Source: Pedobacter sp. N36a (GTDB lineage: Bacteria; Bacteroidota; Bacteroidia; Sphingobacteriales; Sphingobacteriaceae). From it: DNA of 64,000 nucleotides. The position numbers were made by a program, and so were the translations under genes. The stretch lies in contig NZ_JACSZW010000002.1 of NCBI RefSeq assembly GCF_014472395.1, positions 186,001-250,000 of the forward strand, in the 5' to 3' direction. The notes below the pieces were generated by a model. That model did no database searches. It had not been told where the DNA came from and worked only from the letters and a program-made list of their open reading frames with translations. Positions 33,393-44,633 of the stretch are shown here, piece after piece (position 1 is the stretch's first letter; each line of letters begins with the position of its first letter).

Positions 33393-34333
33393 TTAGATTT
33401 TATTCAGCCCAGCATCGATAAAGTTCAGCTCTTCTGCGCTTAAATCAAAGCTCATGGCCTGCGCATTCGCAATTGCCTGTTCCGCATTTCTAGCACCTGC
33501 CAATACAATGGTAATGCCATTTTGAAGGGTTGTCCAACGTAAAACCAATTGTGCCAGGCTCGCATTTTTCTCTGCTGCAATCGGACGAATGCTTTCCAGA
33601 AATGCTTTTACTTTCTCCAGGTCAAATTGTCCGAAATAGCCATTTCTATGGTCCTCCATTTTTAGTTTTTCATTCTGGAAGTATTTGCCTGAAAGCAAGC
33701 CTCTTTCCATCGGACTGTAGACAATTATTCCGATGTTGTTTGCTATCGTATAAGGTACAAGGTCCTGTTCGATGCCACGGTTCAGCATGCGGTAAGCGAC
33801 CTGATTTGCGGCAGGAACAAAAGTGTTTCCTGCTGTTTTCAATTGATCCAAACTGTAGTTTGAAACTGCCGCTGCACGTACTTTTCCCTGCTGGATTAAG
33901 CTTCCCATGGCCTCCATGGTTTCATCGATTGGGGTAGTCGCATCCGGCCAGTGCTTTCTTCTACTTCTTTGATGATGTTCGCTTTTGACGATAATTTATA
34001 GATAGGAACGTTTTTTCCATCTGCATTGACGTCGAAGAAATGTTCTCCTTTTCCCTGGTTGCTGCCATCCCAAACTAAGCCGAATTTGGTTAATAGCTGT
34101 ACTTTAGTTCTGTCTTTTCCTTTTAAGGCTTGTCCAATCAGTTCTTCACTTAATCCAAAACCGTAAAAAGGAGCCGTATCTAAACTGGTCAGGCCATGAT
34201 CCAAAGCCGCATGGATGGCTTCAATTGAATCTTTCTGCTCATCTCCACCCCACATTGTACCGCCAATTGCAAAGGTACCATAAGTAATGGTTGATAATTC
34301 TAATGCTGTATTTCCTAATTTTCTATATTCCAT
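33393..34333 (-). pseudogene. Aldo/keto reductase interrupted by a short deletion with frameshift
   Basis: From ATG 34333 the frame encodes MEYRKLGNTALELSTITYGTF, SLDTAPFYGFGLSEELIG (catalytic Asp and Tyr) and LLTKFGLVW (catalytic Lys). It breaks after IIKEVEES. The other frame resumes with HWPDATTPIDETMEAMGSLI, AAAVSNYS and continues to the normal C-terminus (33393). About 14-15 codons that would read like LKRLGTDYIDLLQI, plus a frame offset, are missing. The catalytic residues survive in two separate pieces. Without the missing barrel strand the protein should not fold. Aldo/keto reductases normally reduce carbonyls with NADPH. Confidence 0.8.
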
Positions 34334-34424
34334 TTTGCTGTTAATTATTGAGGGCACAAAATTCCTTAAAATCGATCTATCCTCAAAATAACATGACTGG
34401 TAGTTATCTATCATTTTAATGATA

Positions 34425-34874
34425 CTAATTTTCTTTCCACCAGTTGTAGTAATTGTGGTCTGAATCTAGTTCAAAGCCGCATTTTGGGTATAACCTATTG
34501 CCGATGTCATTCGTTTTCTCTGTTTCTAATAATAATCCACAGGCATTCGTTTCGTCGCAGTAGGTTTTACATTTATCTATTAACGCTATAGATAAGCCGC
34601 GGCCACGGAAATCAGGATTTACAAATAAGTCGCTCAAAAGCCATTGACGCTGTAAAGCTTTGTAATGGAATAATGGATACAATTGTGCAAATCCAGCAAA
34701 TTTGCCTTCAACTTTAATTAGAAAGGTAACGGTTTCATTGTTTTTGATCCGCTCTTTCAGAAATGCTTTTCCCTTTTCTACATCTGAGGCTTGTCTGTAA
34801 AAGACACGGTATTGGTCAAATAATTCGGCGAATTCATTCAAATGATCTAGGGTAGCGGTTTCAATTGTGTTCAT
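34425..34874 (-). CDS. GNAT-family N-acetyltransferase
   Basis: The 149-residue protein has a clear GNAT core: TVTFLIKVEGKFAGFAQLYPLF, LLSDLFVNPDFRGRGLSIALI (acetyl-CoA pyrophosphate loop R-G-R-G-L) and GLLLETEKTNDIGNRLYPKCGFE (the usual C-terminal GN-LY-K-GF motif). The length is normal. It probably acetylates a small amine. It is upstream of the damaged aldo/keto reductase on the same strand. There is no evident partner. Confidence 0.9.
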   Translation of the reverse strand: MNTIETATLDHLNEFAELFDQYRVFYRQASDVEKGKAFLKERIKNNETVTFLIKVEGKFAGFAQLYPLFHYKALQRQWLLSDLFVNPDFRGRGLSIALIDKCKTYCDETNACGLLLETEKTNDIGNRLYPKCGFELDSDHNYYNWWKEN

Positions 34875-35069
34875 ACTTTTAAAATTTAATGGGGTTTAAC
34901 TGCCGCAAAACTGGGTTGTTTTAGGTGGATTCAAGTCCTCCAGTTTTGATAATTGTAGCTGGGCCAGATGAATTAGCAATCAATTAATGCCAGAGATCCT
35001 GCAGTCCGGTGCAATAGATTGCTTTATTAAGGAAATTTGGATAGTTTTGGCAATCGCAATTGTCTTTCC

Positions 35070-36818
35070 ATGCTGCTTAAAAAAGTCTTCATGCTACTTT
35101 TTCTTTTTATCCTTGGAATTTCCAGTAGCGCTTCGCTTTCTGGAAGGCTGTATACTGCTGCGGTTTCAAATGCGGCTCCTTTTCAAAAGGCGAAACTAGA
35201 CAGTTTACTGAAGGTGTTGGATCATGCCATAAAAAACAAGCAAGTGTTTGCGGACAGGAGGGAAGCGACCATCAGTCAGCTAAAACAGCAGCTAAACTCC
35301 ATCCGTACATTACCAGAATCCACACGTTTATCAAAAGAATCCGATCGCTTATCAAAAGAAAAGATTTACGAGGTAAATGGGAAACTGTACGAGGCCTATA
35401 AACCTTACCAAAGTGATTCTGCCATCCGCTATGTCCATTACAATCTGGAAATGGCTAGCGACTTAAAAGATCCACTGAAGCTAGCCGAATCAAAAATTCA
35501 ACTTTCAGCGCTCTATTCTATCGCAGGAATGTCTATGGATGCATCGAGCATTTTAAGAAGTTTGCATGCAGATCAGTTGAATGCAGCGTTGAAAATTGGC
35601 TATTATCAAGCCTATAAAGACTTATATAGTAACCTTGCCGATTACCATAATGTGAATTCTGACCAGTACCGACAATACAATGCGGCTTATAGAGATTCCT
35701 TGCTGCACATGCTAAGTCCATCTTCCAAAAACTATCTAGGCGTTTATGCAGAAAAATTAAGCATCGCAGGTGAATACCGGGAAGCTGAAAAGATCTTGCT
35801 CAGTTTGTTATCTGGATTGAAAACAAAAAATCATGAATATGCGATTTGGAGTTCTGCATTAGGGAATGTCTATAAAAAGGAAGGGAATACCTTACTGCAG
35901 CAAAAATATTTCGCCTTATCGGCCATTTCTGACTTGGAGAATGCGATTAAGGAGAATACTTCCTTACAGGCTTTGGCCATTTCACTGTATGAAAGCGGAG
36001 ATTTAGACCGTTCCTACGGTTACATCAAATCCTCTATGGAAGATGCAATTTTCTGCAATGCCCCTTTACGTACGATTGTCATCTCAAAGATTTTTCCCAT
36101 CATTGATCTGGCGCACCAGGCCAAAGAGAAAGCCCAACGAACACAATTACTGGCTTTATTGGTGCTGATCAGTGTGCTTTCCGCAGGTTTAATCGCTGCG
36201 GTAGTGTATGTATTTCAGCAGATGAAAAAACTGGAGAAAAGCAGATTGGAATTGCAGGAAGTGAATGGGCTTTTAAAGCAATTAAACCAGGATTTACAAG
36301 GCGTAAATCAGCAATTGAAGGGAACGAACAGTAAGTTAATGGAGGCCAACAGGATTAAAGAAGAGTATATCGGGAACTTTTTAGACCTCTGCTCCAACTA
36401 CATCAATAAACTGGAGGATTACCGGAAAGGTTTAAACAAAAAGGCGAGCACAGGCAATCTCGAGGTACTTTTCAAAACATTGAAATCTACGGAACTGATG
36501 ACTACCGAACTGAAAGCATTGTACAAGAATTTCGACGATACTTTCCTACACCTGTACCCGGATTTTGTAACGGCATTTAATAATTTACTGGTCGAAGAAG
36601 AACGTTTTGAGCTTAAACCTGGGGAATTAAACACAGAACTCCGGATTTTTGCTTTGTTGAGACTCGGCATTTATGATAGTGCAAAGATTGCTGCATTTCT
36701 TCGCTGTTCTATGAGTACGATTTATAATTACCGCACAAAAGTGAGGAATAAAGCGCTTGTCGCAAGGGAAGATTTTGAGAATTACGTGATAGAAATCGGC
36801 ACAATATCTACATTTTAA
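35070..36818 (+). CDS. DUF6377 membrane-anchored regulator
   Basis: I use ATG 35070 (MLLKKVFMLLFLFIL), which starts the signal/anchor directly. The 582-residue protein has an N-terminal membrane segment, a periplasmic helical TPR-like region (about 35-340) and a second membrane helix (LLALLVLISVLSAGLIAAVVYVF in pattern, near 360). A coiled coil follows (about 380-435), then the DUF6377 output region with an HTH-like end, AKIAAFLRCSMSTIYNYRTK. Such proteins are thought to sense and regulate carbohydrate genes in Bacteroidota. The GH97 gene follows on the same strand after 166 bases, a plausible target. Confidence 0.85.
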   Translation: MLLKKVFMLLFLFILGISSSASLSGRLYTAAVSNAAPFQKAKLDSLLKVLDHAIKNKQVFADRREATISQLKQQLNSIRTLPESTRLSKESDRLSKEKIYEVNGKLYEAYKPYQSDSAIRYVHYNLEMASDLKDPLKLAESKIQLSALYSIAGMSMDASSILRSLHADQLNAALKIGYYQAYKDLYSNLADYHNVNSDQYRQYNAAYRDSLLHMLSPSSKNYLGVYAEKLSIAGEYREAEKILLSLLSGLKTKNHEYAIWSSALGNVYKKEGNTLLQQKYFALSAISDLENAIKENTSLQALAISLYESGDLDRSYGYIKSSMEDAIFCNAPLRTIVISKIFPIIDLAHQAKEKAQRTQLLALLVLISVLSAGLIAAVVYVFQQMKKLEKSRLELQEVNGLLKQLNQDLQGVNQQLKGTNSKLMEANRIKEEYIGNFLDLCSNYINKLEDYRKGLNKKASTGNLEVLFKTLKSTELMTTELKALYKNFDDTFLHLYPDFVTAFNNLLVEEERFELKPGELNTELRIFALLRLGIYDSAKIAAFLRCSMSTIYNYRTKVRNKALVAREDFENYVIEIGTISTF

Positions 36819-36930
36819 GGCTTGGTTTTGCTTGTTAATTTATTGTGATTCAGTTCGTTGATATTAATTTGTGTCTACATTTTCAAACTGCTCAGTTTTT
36901 TTAGCTGATTTCGCGGTTACTTTTGAATGA

Positions 36931-39132
<2,202 letters not shown>

Positions 39133-39148
39133 TCCCTATATCTATAAG

Positions 39149-39184
39149 AATAAGGCGCTTTCGTTCTAAACGAAGCGCCTTATT
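39149..39184 (+). terminator. Intrinsic terminator of the GH97 gene
   Basis: A long stem (about 39149-39164 with 39168-39184, core AAGGCGCTTTCGT) is followed by TTATTTATTTG. It lies 17 bases after the GH97 stop. Confidence 0.8.
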
Positions 39185-39201
39185 TATTTGCGTAGAATTT
39201 C

Positions 39202-39209
39202 TATTTTTG
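39202..39209 (+). promoter_or_regulatory. Candidate -7 box upstream of the RBBP9-like gene
   Basis: TATTTTTG matches TAnnTTTG, but it ends only 7 bases before ATG 39217. If used, the transcript would have almost no leader. It may be a chance match. Confidence 0.25.
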
Positions 39210-39216
39210 GGATCTT

Positions 39217-39780
39217 ATGGAAGCAGCACAAGTTTACATCGTCCATGGCTACATGGCCAGCACTACAGACCATTGGTTTGAATGGGTACAGGCATCGCTT
39301 GAGAAGGAAGGAATAGCAGTTCATATTTTAGCGATGCCGGATTCCAGCAAGCCAGATCCTCAGGCATGGGTCAACTATTTAAAAGAAAACGTGACGTTCA
39401 GCGACCAGACCTACTTTATAGGTCATAGTTTAGGCTGCATCTCCCTGCTTTTATATTTAAACCGTTATCAATTGAAGCCAGCAGGAATGATCCTGATTGC
39501 CGGATTTTTAGAGAAGCTGAGGGATATTCCCGACTTAGACGGTTTTTTGGAGGAGCAGATCTCCATTCCCGGGCTGATTCAAAATGTGCCTAAACGATTG
39601 GTAATAGGGGCGGAAGATGATTACATTGTTCCTTTCGAGCTGACTCAAAAGTTAGCGGAAGCGCTGGAAGCACCGATCATTGCGGTCGCCGATGGAGGGC
39701 ATTTCCTTGGAAAAGACGACTTTAAAACTTTTCCGGTACTGTTAGAAAAACTGAAAATAATGATTAAATCGGCATCATGA
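39217..39780 (+). CDS. RBBP9/YdeN-type serine hydrolase
   Basis: The 187-residue single-domain alpha/beta hydrolase opens with VYIVHGYMAS (HGxxxS-type oxyanion region). The nucleophile S71 is in FIGHSLGC, the acid is in VIGAEDDYIVP and the histidine in ADGGHFLG, as in RBBP9/YdeN proteins. It has no signal peptide and is probably cytoplasmic. It overlaps the next gene by four bases (ATGA), so they are translationally coupled. The physiological substrate of the family is unknown. Confidence 0.9.
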   Translation: MEAAQVYIVHGYMASTTDHWFEWVQASLEKEGIAVHILAMPDSSKPDPQAWVNYLKENVTFSDQTYFIGHSLGCISLLLYLNRYQLKPAGMILIAGFLEKLRDIPDLDGFLEEQISIPGLIQNVPKRLVIGAEDDYIVPFELTQKLAEALEAPIIAVADGGHFLGKDDFKTFPVLLEKLKIMIKSAS

Positions 39781-40298
39781 AGATCAAATTAATTCTAGGT
39801 ATAACGGCAGGTCTCTGTATCGCCGGACTGCTGGTTTATAATGTAAGTCCGGAGCCTGAATTACCTGCCAATGCGGAGATTGACTCATTGGTGGTTTATA
39901 AATCAAAAAAACAGCTGCTGGCTTATGCGGGCGGCCAGCCAATAAAAACCTACCAGATTTCTCTTGGGGCTACCCCTCAGGGACATAAAACCTATGAAGG
40001 CGACCAGAAAACGCCGGAGGGCAGGTATACCATCAATGCGAAGAACGCCAAGAGTGGCTACCATAAAAATCTGGGTGTTTCTTATCCAAATGAACAAGAT
40101 ATCGCTAAGGCGAAAACATTGGGAAAAGCACCTGGGGGAGATATTAAAATCCATGGTCTTAGAAATGGCCTGGGGGCAATCCATAAATTACAGCGCCTAT
40201 ACAATTGGACGAATGGCTGTATGGCCCTGACCAACCCGGAAGTTGATGAGCTGTATGCTTCGGTTAAATTGGGTACACCCATAAACATAAAACCATGA
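39777..40298 (+). CDS. L,D-transpeptidase family (YkuD) protein
   Basis: The 173-residue protein has an N-terminal membrane/signal segment (about 4-22) and a YkuD domain (about 35-173). The catalytic site is H126 in IKIHG and C148 in NWTNGCMAL (variant of S-x-G-C). It also has KKQLLAY, TPEGRY and SGYHKNLGVSYP, the usual substrate-strand motifs. Such enzymes cross-link peptidoglycan or act as related murein-modifying proteins in the periplasm. It overlaps the upstream hydrolase gene by four bases. The TNGC form is also seen in related proteins. Confidence 0.9.
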   Translation: MKIKLILGITAGLCIAGLLVYNVSPEPELPANAEIDSLVVYKSKKQLLAYAGGQPIKTYQISLGATPQGHKTYEGDQKTPEGRYTINAKNAKSGYHKNLGVSYPNEQDIAKAKTLGKAPGGDIKIHGLRNGLGAIHKLQRLYNWTNGCMALTNPEVDELYASVKLGTPINIKP

Positions 40299-40305
40299 AA
40301 GAACA

Positions 40306-40425
40306 TTGTGCTTCCAGGTAATTCTTGGTATATTTAAATCGGTGCTTTGTGGCAGCATCCTTGGTTTTGAACTGGAAATCCGCGGGAAATCTGCTGGGTT
40401 CCGTACCCTGGCATTGATCTTTTTC
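40306..40425 (+). pseudogene. Fragment of an MgtC/SapB-family membrane protein
   Basis: In frame here is SVLCGSILGFELEIRGKSAGF followed by RTLALI, the conserved first helices of MgtC/SapB proteins (GxxIGxExxxRGKxAGFRT). It lacks a good start, and the family signature ends after RTLALI, where the frame runs into unrelated residues. MgtC proteins are normally 150-230 residues with four or more helices; only about 36 residues remain. The rest has been deleted. The neighbouring genes are intact. Confidence 0.6.
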
Positions 40426-40462
40426 GGAGATTTAGTAATTAAATTCAAGTTCCGCTGCAAAC

Positions 40463-41380
40463 TTAAAAGTTCAATACAATCTTACCATTTACGCCGCCCG
40501 CGGAGACCAGATCCTGTGCTTCCGCCGCATCTGAGAGGTTCATGATCTTGGCGATTTCCACCTGGATTTTATGAGATTCTACCAGTCGCTTTCCAAAGTC
40601 TAACTTTTTATGGTCTCCTCTAGCGCTGATAAACTTTGCGGTAATTCCATGTTTTAAGGCCAGTTGATCATCTGTCGGCATGACAATACTCAATAATTTC
40701 CCTCCTTTTTTGACCAAAGGGTAAGATTTTAGCTGCGTCTCTCCACCTACGAGATCAACGATCATATCCAGGTTTTCTACCAGTTCACTGAAGTCCTGTG
40801 CTTTGTAATCAATCACTTCATCAGCACCTAAATCATGGATCCTGACCAGTCCGAGGCCGGAAGCTGTGGCGATCACATATGCCCCGAGTGCTTTTGCCAT
40901 TTGTAAAACAATATTACCTACACCGCCTGCGGCACCATGGATTAATACCCTTTCTCCTGGGTGTAAATGCCCTGTTTCTACCAGAATACTGTATGCTGTA
41001 TTTAATGGGACTGCCAATGCTGCGGCTTCATTCATGCTCACGTGATCCGGGATTAGGGAAACCGTTTCTTCGTTAATACAGACGTATTCCGCATAAGTGC
41101 CATGAGTAGCGGTCGCAAAAACCAGATCGCCAACTTTAATCCGGGTCACTGCGGATCCTATCGATTCTACCATTCCAGACGCATCAGTTCCAGGAATATG
41201 TGGGAATTTGATGGGTACAAAGGCCTTCATAGCACCAGCGCGATTCTTGATGTCAAAAGGGTTGATGGTGGTGGCCACCACTTTAATCAGCACTTCATGT
41301 GCTTTTGGGACAGGTTTCGCAACTTCTTCTAATTGTAATACAGAGGAATCTCCATAGGAGTGAAATTGAATGGCTTTCAT
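40463..41380 (-). CDS. Zinc-free medium-chain NADP-dependent oxidoreductase
   Basis: The 305-residue protein begins MKAIQFHSYGDSSVLQLEE and has TTINPFDIKNRAG, PHIPGTDASGMVE and the cofactor loop HGAAGGVGNIVLQMAKALGA. The VNGKIVLNF end is standard. No zinc-ligand cysteines are visible, so it belongs to the quinone-oxidoreductase/enoyl-reductase group. It probably reduces electrophilic carbonyls or quinones with NADPH. It is a paralogue of the reductase at 18945 and of the remnant at 6318. It stands as a single minus-strand gene. Confidence 0.9.
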   Translation of the reverse strand: MKAIQFHSYGDSSVLQLEEVAKPVPKAHEVLIKVVATTINPFDIKNRAGAMKAFVPIKFPHIPGTDASGMVESIGSAVTRIKVGDLVFATATHGTYAEYVCINEETVSLIPDHVSMNEAAALAVPLNTAYSILVETGHLHPGERVLIHGAAGGVGNIVLQMAKALGAYVIATASGLGLVRIHDLGADEVIDYKAQDFSELVENLDMIVDLVGGETQLKSYPLVKKGGKLLSIVMPTDDQLALKHGITAKFISARGDHKKLDFGKRLVESHKIQVEIAKIMNLSDAAEAQDLVSAGGVNGKIVLNF

Positions 41381-41515
41381 AAAGTTTAATTAAAACTATC
41401 TGAAATTACGAATTAATACAGGAAAAATCATTTCTTTTTCCCTTATCCTTGGGCGAAAAGTGAATAAATCCTATCTTACCGGCTAGAACCATAAATAAAA
41501 CCTAACCCCTTTACA

Positions 41516-42493
41516 ATGAATAAGAATTTTTTTGTGATGGCTGTCACTGGCTTGCTCAGTTTTGGATCAGCTGATGCGCTTATTGCCGCTCCATACCTTA
41601 CAAATATTACCGCTATACGAGATATTCCTGGCAAAGATCTGATTGGCCGTTGGGATCTTACCGTTGATGAAAACGGGAAATCCGCGCCTTCCTGGCTGGA
41701 AGTGAAACTATCCGGCAACCGTACATTGGTAGGCTATTTCGTTGGCGCTTCCGGCAGTGCCCGCCCGGTATCAGAACTGAAGTTCCAAAATGGTAAATTC
41801 AGCTTTAGGATCCCACCGCAATGGGAAGGCGGGAATCAGGATTTCGTGATTGAAGGAGAACTGAAAGGTACAGGAATTGAGGGTACTATGCTCACCAGTG
41901 AAGGCAAAACATACACTTGGAAAGGGGTAAAGGCACCGTATTTGAAAAGAACCAGCCCTGTTGTCTGGGCAAAACCTATTCAACTATTCAATGGGAAAGA
42001 CCTGACTGGCTGGAAAGCTTTAGGGAAAAACCAATGGGTAGTGAAAGATGGGGTATTGACTAGTCCGCAATCTGGTGCCAATCTGATCTCTGATCAAAAG
42101 TTTGAAGATTTTAAATTACATGTGGAATTCAGGTACCAGAAAGGAAGTAACAGCGGCGTTTATTTAAGAGGCCGATATGAAGTTCAGATTGAGGACAGCC
42201 CGAAAGAAGCACATCCTTCCAGTGTTTATTTCAGCGGGATTTACGGATTCCTGCCACCTAGTGAAATTAATGCTTTAGGTCCTGATCAATGGCAGAGTTA
42301 CGATATTACTTTAGTAGGCAGAATGGTTACGGTTGTTGCCAATGGCAAAACAGTGATTAGTAATCAGGAAATTCCAGGAATTACTGGCGGCGCATTAGAC
42401 AGTAATGAAGGCGAACCAGGACCGATCTATTTCCAGGGTGACCATGGACCAATCGAGTTTAGAAAAATAGTGATTACTCCAGCTAAGAAATAA
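41516..42493 (+). CDS. DUF1080 (3-keto-disaccharide hydrolase-type) secreted protein
   Basis: The 325-residue protein has a signal peptide and an N-terminal lipocalin-like beta domain (about 40-140). The DUF1080 domain follows (about 155-322), with the signature LFNGKDLTGWKALG, VKDGVLTS, DFKLHVEFRY, SNSGVYLRGRYEVQIEDS and GPIEFRKIVI. DUF1080 proteins are jelly rolls associated with glycan breakdown, some with activity on 3-keto-glycosides. It is followed by a long palindrome and a propeller-like gene in the same direction, then a Gfo/Idh oxidoreductase. This fits a keto-sugar pathway. Confidence 0.88.
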   Translation: MNKNFFVMAVTGLLSFGSADALIAAPYLTNITAIRDIPGKDLIGRWDLTVDENGKSAPSWLEVKLSGNRTLVGYFVGASGSARPVSELKFQNGKFSFRIPPQWEGGNQDFVIEGELKGTGIEGTMLTSEGKTYTWKGVKAPYLKRTSPVVWAKPIQLFNGKDLTGWKALGKNQWVVKDGVLTSPQSGANLISDQKFEDFKLHVEFRYQKGSNSGVYLRGRYEVQIEDSPKEAHPSSVYFSGIYGFLPPSEINALGPDQWQSYDITLVGRMVTVVANGKTVISNQEIPGITGGALDSNEGEPGPIYFQGDHGPIEFRKIVITPAKK

Positions 42494-42507
42494 GCTGATG
42501 TCTATAT

Positions 42508-42541
42508 TATCGGTTATCAGGTGTACACCTGATAACCGATA
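42508..42541. repeat. Perfect 34-bp palindrome
   Basis: The sequence is its own reverse complement over 34 bases with no spacer, centred on GTGTACAC at about 42521-42528. It lies 15 bases after the DUF1080 stop and 64 bases before the next start. There is no T-run on either side, so it is not a typical terminator. It may be a regulator-binding site or a bidirectional hairpin. Confidence 0.7.
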
Positions 42542-42604
42542 TGAATATTCCCTTACAGGGCTCCCAAGGTCTGTTTTTTCTTAAAGAATTTGCATATTGC
42601 ATTC

Positions 42605-43438
42605 ATGTACAAATTTACCTTGGAATTGTTGTTTCAGATCATTGGAATCAGCTCTGCTTCCGGTTTACTGTTGAAAAATGATCAGCTGAACGTGATCTCC
42701 GATAACGGAACTTTTCTGTACAGCTATGAGATGAAAGCTGCCCATTTGAGCCGGCATCCTTTAGGCACCCAGCCTTCAGAGAACATCGTAAAAAAAAACA
42801 AGCCTGATTTTGAAGCCATCACCTCTTACGGAGATAAAATCTATGTTTTTGGCTCTGGATCTACCGCAAACAGAAACCAAATGGTCACTTTAAATGCAAA
42901 GGATAAACAAGTGATTTCAACAGATGATGTCTCGGAAGTATATCAGGAAATGAGGCGTGTTTCTGGAATTAATGCTGAAAATTTCAATATCGAAGGTGCA
43001 ATTTTTACTGGGGCAGATTGGTACTTCCTGAATAGAGGGAATGGGGAATCCGGGAAAAATGGGGTGTTCAAAGTTTCCGGGCAAAAACCTATGGCAATTT
43101 CAAAAGTAAGCTTTAAGGAAATCGTATTGCCTTGGATTAAAGGTATTCCAGCTGGATTTACAGATGCCATCCTCATTGACCATCATATTTATTTTCTGGC
43201 AGCTGCCGAAGACAGCAATTCTACTTTTCAGGATGGAGCGGTATTGGGCACCTTAATTGGCAGGATCAATATGGATCAGATGGAGTTGGATTTTACGGAA
43301 CAGATCAGCGACCGCCATAAATTTGAAGGATTGACCTTAAAGCAGCAAACCGTAGATGAACTGAGCTTTCTTCTTTGTGAGGATGATGACACCGATAAAT
43401 TACAGGCCGACATTTATCAATTGAAGCTGAAACGATAA
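42605..43438 (+). CDS. Hypothetical propeller-like protein
   Basis: ATG 42605 begins MYKFTLELLFQIIGIS. The 277-residue protein has repeated beta-strand segments typical of a propeller: SGLLLKNDQLNVISDNGTFLY, ITSYGDKIYVFGSGS, NIEGAIFTGADWYFLNRG, TDAILIDHHIYFLAAAED and FEGLTLKQQ. It resembles small Bacteroidota proteins annotated as DUF6929 or SdiA-regulated-like, but I am not certain of the family. It contains no obvious signal peptide. It sits 10 bases before the Gfo/Idh gene, so it belongs to that operon. Confidence 0.6.
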   Translation: MYKFTLELLFQIIGISSASGLLLKNDQLNVISDNGTFLYSYEMKAAHLSRHPLGTQPSENIVKKNKPDFEAITSYGDKIYVFGSGSTANRNQMVTLNAKDKQVISTDDVSEVYQEMRRVSGINAENFNIEGAIFTGADWYFLNRGNGESGKNGVFKVSGQKPMAISKVSFKEIVLPWIKGIPAGFTDAILIDHHIYFLAAAEDSNSTFQDGAVLGTLIGRINMDQMELDFTEQISDRHKFEGLTLKQQTVDELSFLLCEDDDTDKLQADIYQLKLKR

Positions 43439-43448
43439 CATTTTGCAA

Positions 43449-44426
43449 ATGAAAAGTATTAAATGGGGAATGATTGGTTGCGGAGATGTAACCGAAGTTA
43501 AAAGCGGGCCTGCTTTTAATAAAGTGCCAAACTCATCATTGGTTGCAGTGATGCGTAGAGATGGGGGAAAAGCGAAGGACTATGCCGCCAGACATGGCGT
43601 ACCTAAGTGGTATGATGATGCACAGCAGCTGATGGACGATCCGGAAGTTAACGCCATTTATATTGCGACCCCGCCAGCACAGCATGAAGCTTATTCTTTA
43701 ATGGCATTTGCTGCGGGAAAACCCGTCTACGTGGAGAAGCCAATGACCTTAAATGCGGATTCAGCGATCAGAATGAAAACTGCGGCATCAACTGCAGGTA
43801 TTAGATTATGTGTGGCCCATTATAGACGTGCTCAGCCTTTATTTTTAAAAATCAAATCCTTATTGGATGATCATGAAATAGGAGATATCCGTTTGGTACA
43901 GTTAAAGATGTTCCAGCCCCAGGATGCTGATATTGTCGCAAAATCAGCTAGCAATTGGAGATTTGATCCATTGATTTCTGGAGGAGGCTTGTTTCACGAC
44001 CTTGCCCCCCATCAGTTGGATTTGATGGTTTTCTTTTTTGGAGAATGGCTTTCCGCTGCTGGATTGTCTCTGAATCAAAGTGGAATAGGGCAGGCAGATG
44101 ATTTGGTAACCGGTCAGGTATTGTTTAAAAATGGAGTGGTATTTAATGGCAGCTGGTGTTTCAGCGTATCTGAGCAAGATAAAGCCGACCTATGTGAAAT
44201 TATAGGAACAGCAGGGAAAATCAGCTTCCAGGTTTTTGGTCAGCAAATAAAATTGATTAAAAATGGGATTGATAAGGTCTACGACTTTAGCCCCCTGCAG
44301 CATGTACAGCAACCCATGATTGAAAAGGTGACCGCTTATTTCTTAGGGCAGGGAGAAAACCCTTGCTCTGCCGAAGAAGCAATCCTGTCTATGCAGCTGA
44401 TGGATCGCTTTACAGCGAGGCCTTAG
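43449..44426 (+). CDS. Gfo/Idh/MocA-family NAD(P)-dependent oxidoreductase
   Basis: From ATG 43449 the 325-residue protein reads [20 protein letters not shown], the Rossmann loop. It continues with [27 protein letters not shown] (conserved E-K-P), [10 protein letters not shown] and [15 protein letters not shown] (the HD...H active-site segment). The family oxidises or reduces sugars and inositols with NAD(P). The substrate is unknown. With the DUF1080 gene it could act on 3-keto-sugars. It ends four bases into the convergent tatA gene. Confidence 0.92.
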   Translation: MKSIKWGMIGCGDVTEVKSGPAFNKVPNSSLVAVMRRDGGKAKDYAARHGVPKWYDDAQQLMDDPEVNAIYIATPPAQHEAYSLMAFAAGKPVYVEKPMTLNADSAIRMKTAASTAGIRLCVAHYRRAQPLFLKIKSLLDDHEIGDIRLVQLKMFQPQDADIVAKSASNWRFDPLISGGGLFHDLAPHQLDLMVFFFGEWLSAAGLSLNQSGIGQADDLVTGQVLFKNGVVFNGSWCFSVSEQDKADLCEIIGTAGKISFQVFGQQIKLIKNGIDKVYDFSPLQHVQQPMIEKVTAYFLGQGENPCSAEEAILSMQLMDRFTARP

Positions 44427-44608
44427 TGCTTTTCTGGGCCTGGCTGATCTGTTCCGTCTTTACCTTCTTTAAATTCACGGATTCCTTTTCCCAGGCCACC
44501 CAACAGTTCAGGGATCTTTTTACCGCCGAAAAGCAGTAATACAACAACCAGGATAATCAGGATTTCCTGCGTACCTAAAGCAGCAAGTATAGGGGTATGT
44601 AACATCAT
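44423..44608 (-). CDS. tatA: TatA-family Sec-independent translocase subunit
   Basis: The 61-residue protein has a short N-terminal part, a single membrane helix ([19 protein letters not shown]) and an amphipathic helix [16 protein letters not shown] ending in a charged tail. FGGKKIPEL...[10 protein letters not shown] is the TatA/E signature. TatA forms the pore-like assembly that exports folded proteins. It is 25 bases downstream of a second TatA gene. No tatC is in the window. Both copies may serve the same TatC elsewhere. Confidence 0.9.
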   Translation of the reverse strand: MMLHTPILAALGTQEILIILVVVLLLFGGKKIPELLGGLGKGIREFKEGKDGTDQPGPEKH

Positions 44609-44633
44609 TTGTGTGTTTTATATATTTGGGAAA

